Source: Burkholderiaceae bacterium | GTDB lineage: Bacteria; Pseudomonadota; Gammaproteobacteria; Burkholderiales; Burkholderiaceae_C | NCBI GenBank assembly: GCA_029864165.1 | Contig: JAOTTZ010000044.1 | Coordinates: forward strand, 1 to 9,385 | Reading direction: 5' to 3' | Length of the DNA: 9,385 nt | Shown here: positions 1-5,568 of the stretch, piece by piece | Numbering within the stretch: the first letter of the stretch is position 1 | Layout of the letters: every line of letters begins with the position of its first letter | Notes under the pieces: generated by a model | What the model was told of the DNA's origin: nothing | The model's database searches: none | Seen by the model: only the letters and a program-made list of their open reading frames with translations | Made by a program: the position numbers and the translations under genes

Positions 1-262
1 GATGGCGAGTTTGCAACTGGACTGGGCGGCCATGGCTGTGATGGGAGACGACTGGCCTGACCTGCCTTTGATGACGCGCGCGGCGTTTGCCTGCGCGCCG
101 GCCAACGCACATGCCGAGGTGAAAGCCGTGGCGCATCACATCACCACGGCGCAAGGTGGCCACGGTGCGGCGCGCGAATGTTGCGACGTGTTGCTGTGTG
201 CCGCGGGCCGATATGCCGTCTTGCTCAGTAGCAACTTGATGACGCTGGACGGTGCGCCGTGA
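1..262 (+). CDS. kdsC: 3-deoxy-D-manno-octulosonate 8-phosphate phosphatase, C-terminal part (5' end outside window)
   Basis: Only the last ~86 residues are present; the gene enters from the left edge. KdsC is a cytoplasmic HAD-superfamily phosphatase that removes phosphate from KDO-8-phosphate to give KDO, the inner-core sugar of lipopolysaccharide. The visible part has the HAD motif IV signature GDDWPDLPLM (bases 44-73), whose acidic residues bind Mg2+. It then has the typical C-terminal tail of the family, 'AHAEVKAVAHHITTAQGGHGAARE', here seen as NAHAEVK followed by the GGHGAARE glycine-rich segment. The catalytic N-terminal DxD motif lies outside the window. The stop (TGA, 260-262) overlaps the GTG start of lptC, so the two are translationally coupled in one operon, as in the kdsD-kdsC-lptC clusters of other proteobacteria. 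The ATG at base 2 is internal and not the start. Confidence 0.9.
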   Translation, partial: MASLQLDWAAMAVMGDDWPDLPLMTRAAFACAPANAHAEVKAVAHHITTAQGGHGAARECCDVLLCAAGRYAVLLSSNLMTLDGAP

Positions 263-963
263 GTGTGCACAGCCAGTTCTTGCTCGAGCCACTGGGCACT
301 CTCGGTCCGCTGGCGGACGGCGATGCCTCGTCGGCGCGAACGATCAATGCGCCGTTGCGCGCGCGAATCCGTGAGGCCGTGCTGTCGTACTTGCCGCTCA
401 TGCTGGTGGCGCTGTTGGCGCTCGGTACGTGGTGGCTGGTACGAAATACGCGCCTGCCCGAACAGACACCCATCGCCGCACCGCCGCGCCACGAGCCCGA
501 CTACGCCATGCAGGTGTTTTCAGTGCAGCGCTTTGCACCCGACGGGTCCTTGCGCGCGCAAATCGATGGCGACTTGCTGCGCCATTACCCCGACACCGAT
601 ACCTTGGAGATCGACAATCCGCGCATCAAGGCCTACGCGCCCGATGGCCGTGTGACGCTGGCCACTGCCGGGCGGGCGCTGGCAAACGGCGACGCCACCG
701 AGGCGCAGCTCATAGGCAATGCGCAAGTCACCCGCGACGTCATTGGCACCGGCGTGGCCTTGCGCTTCAGCGGTGAGTTGCTGCACGCGTTCTTCAAGAC
801 CGAACAAGTGCGGTCGCCCTTGCCGGTCGCTATCACGCGCGGCAATACCGAGCTGCGCGCCGATGCGCTGCGTTACGACAACCGTGGTCGAACGATGCTG
901 TTGCAGGGCAATGTGCGGGCCAGCTTTAGGCCGGTGGGTTCAAACCAGCACGTCGGTCCGTGA
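259..963 (+). CDS. lptC: LPS export ABC transporter periplasmic protein LptC
   Basis: This 234-residue protein is the bitopic inner-membrane component of the Lpt machine. It takes LPS from LptB2FG and passes it to periplasmic LptA. A cytoplasmic N-terminal stretch of about 40 residues is followed by one hydrophobic segment (about residues 42-61, YLPLMLVALLALGTWWLV). The rest is a periplasmic beta-jellyroll (OstA/LptC-like) domain with the family phrases HYPDTDTLEIDNP, 'A.GRALANGD', QLIGNAQVTRD and LRYDNRGRTMLLQGNVRA. It is longer than the E. coli protein (191 aa), mostly because of the N-terminal extension. The GTG start at 259 overlaps the kdsC stop by 4 bp (GTGA); a GTG at 265 is also possible. 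The gene expected next, lptA, is not there: a dehydrogenase gene follows 49 bp later. Confidence 0.9.
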   Translation: MSVHSQFLLEPLGTLGPLADGDASSARTINAPLRARIREAVLSYLPLMLVALLALGTWWLVRNTRLPEQTPIAAPPRHEPDYAMQVFSVQRFAPDGSLRAQIDGDLLRHYPDTDTLEIDNPRIKAYAPDGRVTLATAGRALANGDATEAQLIGNAQVTRDVIGTGVALRFSGELLHAFFKTEQVRSPLPVAITRGNTELRADALRYDNRGRTMLLQGNVRASFRPVGSNQHVGP

Positions 964-1012
964 GACTTTCCATTCTGCATGTGAGCGTGGCCTGTGCCGA
1001 CAGCGTGGTCGT

Positions 1013-1789
1013 ATGAAAGCACCGTTGGTCTTCATCACCGGCGCGTCGAGCGGTATCGGTCTTGCCCTGGCAGCGCGCTATGCGCGAGCGGGTCACAGGT
1101 TGGCCTTGGTGGCGCGGCGCGCCTACAAGATCGAACAGTGGGTAAGCACGCAGCAGATGACCGAAGGCCAGGTGTGTATCTACCCGGCCGACGTCCGCAA
1201 TATTGACAGCATCACCGCGGCCGGCCGCGATTGCATCGCCGCCCAGGGCTTGCCTGAGTTGGTGATCGCCAACGCTGGCGTCAGCATAGGCTTCGATACA
1301 GGAGAGTTCGCCGATCTGGAGGTCATGCGCGCTACCTTGGAGACCAATGTCCTGGGCATCGCAGCTACTTTCCAGCCTTTCGTACGCCCCATGTGCGCGC
1401 GCGGGTCAGGAACGTTGATCGGCATTGCCAGCGTGGCTGGCATACGCGGCATACCGGGTCACGGCGCATACTGCGCGAGTAAAGCGGCGGTGATCAGCTA
1501 CTGCGAAAGCCTGCGTGGTGAATGTCGGCCCTTTGGTGTGAAGGTCGTGACCATCAGTCCCGGCTACGTCGCCACGACTATGACCCACCGCAACCGCTAC
1601 GCGATGCCTTTTCTCATGCAGGCGGAGGACTTTGCCGACAAATCCTTGGCCACGATCCGGGCCGGGGCGAGCTACCGCGTCATCCCTTGGCAGATGGGGT
1701 GGGTCGCCAAATTGCTGCGCGCGCTACCCAATGCGCTGTTCGATCGCGCGTTGGCAGGGCGGCCGCGCAAGCCGCGTTCAAATGAGTAG
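1013..1789 (+). CDS. Short-chain dehydrogenase/reductase (SDR), substrate unknown
   Basis: A 258-residue classical SDR oxidoreductase, probably cytosolic and NAD(P)H dependent. The Rossmann nucleotide-binding motif TGASSGIG is at residues 9-16, preceded by a beta strand (PLVFI). An arginine pair after the second strand (ARRAYK, 35-40) would suit NADP(H), but this is inference. The acidic cofactor residue D60 (YPADV), the NAG motif (87-89) and the catalytic tetrad N112, S140, Y153 and K157 (YCASK) are all present, so the enzyme should be active. The PG motif after strand six (SPGYVATTM, 182-190) is also intact. Start: the ATG at 1013 sits directly before the first Rossmann strand, whereas upstream extension would run into the lptC reading region. 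No strong ribosome-binding site is visible. Its place behind lptC suggests co-transcription with kdsC-lptC, but the sequence does not give the substrate. Confidence 0.88.
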   Translation: MKAPLVFITGASSGIGLALAARYARAGHRLALVARRAYKIEQWVSTQQMTEGQVCIYPADVRNIDSITAAGRDCIAAQGLPELVIANAGVSIGFDTGEFADLEVMRATLETNVLGIAATFQPFVRPMCARGSGTLIGIASVAGIRGIPGHGAYCASKAAVISYCESLRGECRPFGVKVVTISPGYVATTMTHRNRYAMPFLMQAEDFADKSLATIRAGASYRVIPWQMGWVAKLLRALPNALFDRALAGRPRKPRSNE

Positions 1790-1817
1790 CGCTGCTGTTA
1801 GCCATCTGAAAGTCAAG

Positions 1818-3497
1818 TCAAGGAAGTAGAAGTTCGCGCAGCACAGGATAGTCCGTAGTGGCAAGTTGCGTCAGTTCGCGCTTAGCGTCTAAGTACGGGA
1901 TATCACCATGCAGGTTGCGCATCTTCTGCAAGGTCACGCGCGCGCCCTCGATGTCGCCATGCAACGCCTGTGCTAGCGCGTAGCGGTACAGCGATGGCGA
2001 AAATCCGTAGCGGTACGCCACTTTGCGCATCCACTCGATCTCATCGGCGCTCATCCCCGGGCGCGGCGTACTCAGCGCAAAGTGGTGAAACGCTGCGAGC
2101 TGAGTAAACTGAGTAGAAATAAACGGTGGCGCCTGGGACACCATCGGCCGACCAATCCGCGCCACCGCAAAACGCATGTCACGAAACTCCTCTTCGACTC
2201 GCCAATAGTCGATAGCAGCGAAAGCGGTGACGGCAGCGAACAGGGCTATTGCGCCCCACCCGGCGGCGCGCGGCAAAGTGCACACGGTGCTCGCTGCGCT
2301 GTCTTCGGCGAGAATACCGAGCGCGATGCCGAACGGAACCAAGAAGTACAGGTAGTCGAGAGGAAATTCCACCATCGAATGCGCGAGCAGCAAGCCCACG
2401 ACCAAAGCGCTGAACGCTCCATTTACGCTGCGAATACGTGGCAGCGTGCGCAGAAACCACCACGCAGCCGAACCCAAGATCAACACCGCCAGGGGTACGC
2501 CGTTCCACAACGCCAAGTCGAGCAGCAGGTTGTGGCTGTGTTCCACCAAGCGAGACTGTGGCCCGTCGCCCGCAACCATCATCTGCGCCACGCTGACCTG
2601 GTTCCAGCCGAAGCCAGTCCATGGCCGCAGCCAAAGGGCGTCCCACAGTTGCGACCAAATGACAGTACGAGGGCCGGCCCGCATCCGATCAGCCGTCGAG
2701 GCAAGCAAAGGCTGCTGGCCCATCGCGTCAACGACACGCGGCCAGATCAGGAACAACGCCGCCCATGCGGCGGCGAGCCCGCCAATCGCCCAACGCGTCG
2801 TACGTAGCCCGAGCCGCCGCGCGAGCCCGATGTGCCACAGCGTCGCGACGCCAAACAGCAATAGCGCTGTGCGGGATTGGGTCATGGCCATGGTGAACAC
2901 CAGCAGCAGTGCCGCAGCCAGTGCCCAAACGCCAGACACACGTCGCTTTTCATAAAGTACCATCAAGCCCGCCAAGCCCACGCCTAGGAGACTCACCAAC
3001 TGGTTGGGTTGCGCTAGATTGGCAAAGGGTGGATGGCCTCGGGGCACGGCGGCGATATACAGAAACAAGGCGCCGACGTCAATCTGCCAGAACTGCAACA
3101 ACGCGACGACGCTGCTGAGCAAAGCGCCGGCCAACAACACCGCCGAAAAGAGGACAACCCAAGCTTCGTCAATCGCCGCTGCTCGCGCTGACCAAAGTAC
3201 CGCCCACGCGCCACAAAGCAGGTAGAGGGCAGCGATCCAGCCGTCGCCAGCAAAAAAAATCTGCCCGGTCGCAGCCTGCAAGAGCGGGACGACCGCCAAC
3301 GCCGCCAAGAACAGCGCCGCTGCGGGCACGCCGATTCGAGCTTGCTGTGCTTGGCCCATGCCTGCCACCGCCAGCATGCCTGCGGCCAAGGCGGCCAACA
3401 GCTCGCTGTGTGACACAACCCAAGGCGGGTAATGGTTGGCCACCAGCCACGCAGCTACCAGCAACAAGCTGCAGCAGTTCAACGCCAAGCGCGTCAT
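1818..3497 (-). CDS. PglL/Wzy-family O-oligosaccharyltransferase (O-antigen ligase-like), probable pilin glycosylase
   Basis: A polytopic inner-membrane protein of 559 residues with roughly ten or more hydrophobic segments between residues 5 and 430, then a soluble C-terminal region of ~130 residues. Signatures of the PglL branch of the Wzy_C superfamily are visible. The PPFANLAQPNQLVSLL segment (156-171) matches the PglL_A pattern, TQSRTALLL (206-214) begins the Wzy_C core, and EHSHNLLLDLALWNGVP (319-335) is the periplasmic-loop motif whose histidine (H320 or H322 here) is essential in characterised ligases. FPLDYLYFLVPFG (378-390) closes the core. Such enzymes move a lipid-linked glycan from undecaprenyl diphosphate onto serines of pilin or other periplasmic proteins, or onto lipid A core. 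The pilin gene directly upstream on the same strand makes pilin the likely acceptor (inference). Start: ATG at 3497 was chosen; GTG 3509 and TTG 3515 are in frame but run into the pilA terminator. No strong Shine-Dalgarno is visible. WaaL-type function cannot be excluded. Confidence 0.82.
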   Translation of the reverse strand: MTRLALNCCSLLLVAAWLVANHYPPWVVSHSELLAALAAGMLAVAGMGQAQQARIGVPAAALFLAALAVVPLLQAATGQIFFAGDGWIAALYLLCGAWAVLWSARAAAIDEAWVVLFSAVLLAGALLSSVVALLQFWQIDVGALFLYIAAVPRGHPPFANLAQPNQLVSLLGVGLAGLMVLYEKRRVSGVWALAAALLLVFTMAMTQSRTALLLFGVATLWHIGLARRLGLRTTRWAIGGLAAAWAALFLIWPRVVDAMGQQPLLASTADRMRAGPRTVIWSQLWDALWLRPWTGFGWNQVSVAQMMVAGDGPQSRLVEHSHNLLLDLALWNGVPLAVLILGSAAWWFLRTLPRIRSVNGAFSALVVGLLLAHSMVEFPLDYLYFLVPFGIALGILAEDSAASTVCTLPRAAGWGAIALFAAVTAFAAIDYWRVEEEFRDMRFAVARIGRPMVSQAPPFISTQFTQLAAFHHFALSTPRPGMSADEIEWMRKVAYRYGFSPSLYRYALAQALHGDIEGARVTLQKMRNLHGDIPYLDAKRELTQLATTDYPVLRELLLP

Positions 3498-3513
3498 CGT
3501 AGATACCACGGCC

Positions 3514-3548
3514 AAAAACGAATAAGGGCGGCCCGCAAGCCGCCCTTA
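3514..3548 (-). terminator. Rho-independent terminator after the pilin gene
   Basis: A perfect 10-bp stem (TAAGGGCGGC at 3523-3532 and GCCGCCCTTA at 3539-3548, 6-nt loop) is followed on the minus strand by TTCGTTTTT (3522-3514). It begins 20 bases after the pilin stop codon. It lies between pilA and the ligase gene, so the ligase is probably expressed by read-through or from its own weak promoter. This would keep the ligase far below the abundant pilin. Confidence 0.85.
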
Positions 3549-3568
3549 TCAGCGTGAAAAAAGAAGAA

Positions 3569-4033
3569 TCAGCCGCGGCAAGAACCAGGCAGGAACTTCG
3601 CAGCCATGGTTCCAGGCGCGCAAATCCACTTGTAGACCGACTTGCCGGTATCGGCGTCACCAGCCATGACAGTGGCGTCGTCAGAATACGGCGTTAGCGT
3701 TATCGTCTGGTCGTCGATCAGGGTGTCACCGACATTTTGTGCCGTCACTGTCACAACACCTGCAGTCGAAGTCGAAATAGATTTAACGTACTTCGATGTA
3801 GGAGAGGCGCTTTCGCAACCCCAGGCGTCCGCACCGGGTACAGAACCGGATGCCGACTGATAAACCTCGGTGATCGTGGTGCGGCATGAAGACGCTGCCA
3901 GCACGACTTCTGATACCTTGGCTCGCTTTGTGTAGTCCTGATACGCCGGCAGCGCGACGGCGGCCAAAATTCCGATGATCGCCACGACGATCATCAATTC
4001 GATCAGGGTAAAACCTTGTTGAACTCGCTTCAT
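3569..4033 (-). CDS. pilA: Type IV major pilin (prepilin), PilA/PilE family
   Basis: A 154-residue type IVa prepilin. The short basic leader MKRVQQG ends in the glycine cut by prepilin peptidase PilD. The mature protein begins with F8, which is N-methylated in this family, and has glutamate at mature position 5 (FTLIE). The hydrophobic helix runs to about residue 30 ([22 protein letters not shown]), which both anchors the subunit and packs the fibre core. The globular domain has four cysteines, C50, C73, C138 and C152. C138 and C152 fit the classic C-terminal D-loop disulfide, and C50-C73 is a plausible second one. Ser/Thr-rich stretches (residues 60-66 and 76-92) are possible O-glycosylation sites for the ligase encoded downstream; this is inference. 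The ATG at 4033 is fixed by the leader peptide and an AGGAGA ribosome-binding site; further upstream extension is spurious. The role is twitching, adhesion and possibly DNA uptake. Confidence 0.93.
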   Translation of the reverse strand: MKRVQQGFTLIELMIVVAIIGILAAVALPAYQDYTKRAKVSEVVLAASSCRTTITEVYQSASGSVPGADAWGCESASPTSKYVKSISTSTAGVVTVTAQNVGDTLIDDQTITLTPYSDDATVMAGDADTGKSVYKWICAPGTMAAKFLPGSCRG

Positions 4034-4040
4034 ACAAAAA

Positions 4041-4046
4041 TCTCCT
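4041..4046 (-). promoter_or_regulatory. Strong Shine-Dalgarno of the pilin gene
   Basis: AGGAGA on the minus strand lies 7 nt before the ATG at 4033. It is the only strong purine-rich ribosome-binding site I see before a gene start in this window, fitting a very highly translated protein. It also confirms the start that gives a 7-residue prepilin leader. Confidence 0.85.
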
Positions 4047-4073
4047 AAAAGGGTTGGGTAGCGATACATTGGA

Positions 4074-4089
4074 AGCAAGTGCCATGCCA
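4074..4089 (-). promoter_or_regulatory. Sigma-54 (RpoN) promoter of the pilin gene
   Basis: The minus strand reads TGGCAT-GGCAC-TTGCT. The conserved GG (-24) and GC (-12) dinucleotides are separated by exactly 10 nt, and the match to the TGGCAC-N5-TTGCW consensus is broken only at the sixth base. Transcription would start about 12 nt past the GC, near 4063, leaving a leader of about 30 nt that contains the AGGAGA site. Pilin genes in Pseudomonas and several betaproteobacteria are known to depend on RpoN with the PilS/PilR two-component system. Use of this site here is inferred from sequence. Confidence 0.85.
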
Positions 4090-4129
4090 CAGTTATAAGG
4101 CCGAAAAACAAGCATTATTCCCGGTGAAT

Positions 4130-4196
4130 TGACGGAAATGGTCACTATCTGAACCCCGGCAAGGTGGAAACAGGCAGGCGTTGACCAATTCCGTCA
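4130..4196. repeat. 13-bp inverted repeat upstream of the pilin promoter, candidate activator-binding pair
   Basis: TGACGGAAATGGT (4130-4142) recurs as its reverse complement, TGACGGAATTGGT, at 4196-4184: 12 of 13 bases agree. Arm centres are 54 bp apart, close to five helical turns. Relative to the predicted sigma-54 start near 4063 the arms sit at roughly -67 to -79 and -121 to -133, the usual range for enhancer sites of NtrC/PilR-type activators. I do not recognise the motif as a known PilR site, so the assignment is inference from position and symmetry. Chance occurrence remains possible. Confidence 0.5.
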
Positions 4197-4324
4197 TATG
4201 GCAACGGCGGGCTGGCCAGCTCGTTGCGTCTTGAGCTTGGCGCTAGGGGGCCTTTGAACGATGACGCATGGTGCTGTCCAGCGCGGCTTGTGGCCCACAG
4301 CGCCTCAAGTCGCAGGCGCCCCAG

Positions 4325-4330
4325 TAGACT
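4325..4330 (+). promoter_or_regulatory. Possible -10 hexamer of cca (leaderless?)
   Basis: TAGACT matches TATAAT at four of six positions and ends 8 nt before the cca ATG at 4339. No good -35 is seen at the right distance. No Shine-Dalgarno precedes the ATG. If used, transcription would start at or within a few bases of the start codon. Confidence 0.35.
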
Positions 4331-4338
4331 GCCGTGCC

Positions 4339-5568
4339 ATGCAGGTTTACAAAGTCGGTGGTTCCGTGCGCGATGCCCTGCTGGGACACCCGGCGAGCGA
4401 CTGTGACTGGGTCGTCGTTGGTGGCACGCCGCAAGAGCTGGTCGCCGCCGGCTACACGCCTGTCGGTGGCGACTTTCCGGTATTCCTGCACCCGCAGACC
4501 CACGAGGAGTACGCGCTGGCACGCACCGAGCGCAAGACTGGTGTTGGCTACCACGGATTTCGTTTTCACGCCGCGCCGGACGTGACGTTGGAGCAAGACT
4601 TGTCGCGACGAGACTTGACCATCAACGCCATGGCGCAAGACGGCAGCGGCAGGCTGATCGACCCCTATGGCGGCCAGCGCGATTTAGCGTCGAAACTGCT
4701 GCGCCATGTATCGCCGGCCTTTGCCGAGGACCCCGTGCGCATACTGCGCGTGGCGCGATTCGCAGCGCGTTTTACCGACTTTGGCATCGCCGATGAAACC
4801 ATGGCGTTGATGCGTCAGATGGCGTTAGGCGGCGAAGTCGATGCGTTGGTTCCAGAGCGGGTGTGGCAGGAACTCTCGCGTGGTCTGATGGAGGCATGCC
4901 CTTCGCGAATGTTCGAGGTGCTGCGTGGCTGTGGCGCGCTGGCCCGGTTGCTGCCCGAGGTGGACTTGCTTTGGGGCGTGCCGCAGCGCGCCGAGCACCA
5001 TCCCGAGATCGATACCGGCGTGCATTTGATGATGGTCCTCGACATGGCGGCGCGGTTGGGGGCTGGCCTAGCAGTGCGTTTTGCTTGTTTGGGGCACGAC
5101 CTCGGCAAAGGCGGCACGCCCGCCGACGTACTGCCGCGACACACTGGCCACGAGGGGCGCAGCGTCCGACTGGTACGCCGGTTGTCGCAGCGACTGCGGG
5201 TGCCCAATGACTGCCGTGAATTGGCTGAGTTGGTGGCGCGCGAGCACGGCAATGTGCACCGCAGCGGCGAGTTCGACGCCGGCGCGTTGTTGCGTTTGTT
5301 GGAGCGTTGTGACGCCCTGCGCCGGCCACGGCGCTTGGACGAGATATTGCAAGCCTGCGAATGCGATGCGCGTGGACGGTTGGGGCGGCGCGACATGCCA
5401 TACCCACAGGGTGAACGGCTGCGCCTGGCGCAGCGCGCAGCGCTGAGGGTGGATACGGCCGAAGTTGCGCAAACCGCCGCTGCGCGCGGGCTCAGCGGGC
5501 AGCGTATCGGCCAAGCCATTCATGCTGCGCGCGCGGCAGCGGTCGAGGTGGCGCTTCGGGTCAGCTAG
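4339..5568 (+). CDS. cca: CCA tRNA nucleotidyltransferase (multifunctional, with HD domain)
   Basis: A 409-residue cytosolic enzyme that adds or repairs the 3'-terminal CCA of tRNAs, using CTP and ATP without a nucleic-acid template. The nucleotidyltransferase head has the P-loop-like KVGGSVRD (5-12) and the catalytic carboxylates D21 and D23 (DCDWVVVG). RRDLTINAMA (90-99) and the EDPVRILRVARFAARF motif (130-145) identify the class II CCA-adding family; an EDxxR nucleotide-selecting motif would lie in the neck that follows. C-terminal HD domain residues H253 and D254 (CLGHDLGKGG) are intact, as in the E. coli type that also has phosphatase and phosphodiesterase activities. Length is close to the E. 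coli protein (412 aa). The ATG at 4339 was chosen because MQVYKVGGSVRD matches the family's usual N-terminus; the frame is open 26 codons further upstream but without protein character. The 3' end overlaps convergent earP by 8 bp. Confidence 0.95.
   Translation: MQVYKVGGSVRDALLGHPASDCDWVVVGGTPQELVAAGYTPVGGDFPVFLHPQTHEEYALARTERKTGVGYHGFRFHAAPDVTLEQDLSRRDLTINAMAQDGSGRLIDPYGGQRDLASKLLRHVSPAFAEDPVRILRVARFAARFTDFGIADETMALMRQMALGGEVDALVPERVWQELSRGLMEACPSRMFEVLRGCGALARLLPEVDLLWGVPQRAEHHPEIDTGVHLMMVLDMAARLGAGLAVRFACLGHDLGKGGTPADVLPRHTGHEGRSVRLVRRLSQRLRVPNDCRELAELVAREHGNVHRSGEFDAGALLRLLERCDALRRPRRLDEILQACECDARGRLGRRDMPYPQGERLRLAQRAALRVDTAEVAQTAAARGLSGQRIGQAIHAARAAAVEVALRVS

Larger units (their letters stand above)
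4034..4338. other. Divergent pilA-cca intergenic region
   Basis: About 305 bases between the pilin start (leftward) and the cca start (rightward). The left part (4034-4196) is less GC-rich than the flanking genes and holds the pilin ribosome-binding site, the sigma-54 promoter and the inverted repeat. The right part (4197-4324) shows no convincing gene, hairpin or further promoter. Open frames crossing it on either strand have no recognisable protein character. A -10-like hexamer for cca lies at 4325-4330. Confidence 0.7.

Noticed and set aside
1790..1817. Possible terminator between the convergent SDR and ligase genes
   Set aside because: Only a 3-bp GCT/AGC pairing is visible in the 28-bp gap, with no T-tract.
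3498..3515. Longer ligase ORF with TTG start at 3515 or GTG at 3509
   Set aside because: The TTG codon lies within the T-tract of the pilA terminator. The ATG at 3497 gives a better hydrophobic N-terminus.
4034..4111. Pilin ORF extended by 26 codons upstream
   Set aside because: The extension covers the ribosome-binding site and part of the sigma-54 promoter, and would destroy the type III prepilin leader.
4181..4200. TTGACC as -35 of a rightward cca promoter with CATATG as -10
   Set aside because: The spacing between the two hexamers is only 8 bp, and no -10 is seen at 16-18 bp. The bases belong to the inverted repeat arm.
4815..5519. Long minus-strand open frame (over 230 codons) inside cca
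   Set aside because: It is rich in Arg, Ser and Pro, with no recognisable motif. It lies wholly opposite an unmistakable cca, so it is a GC-rich shadow frame.
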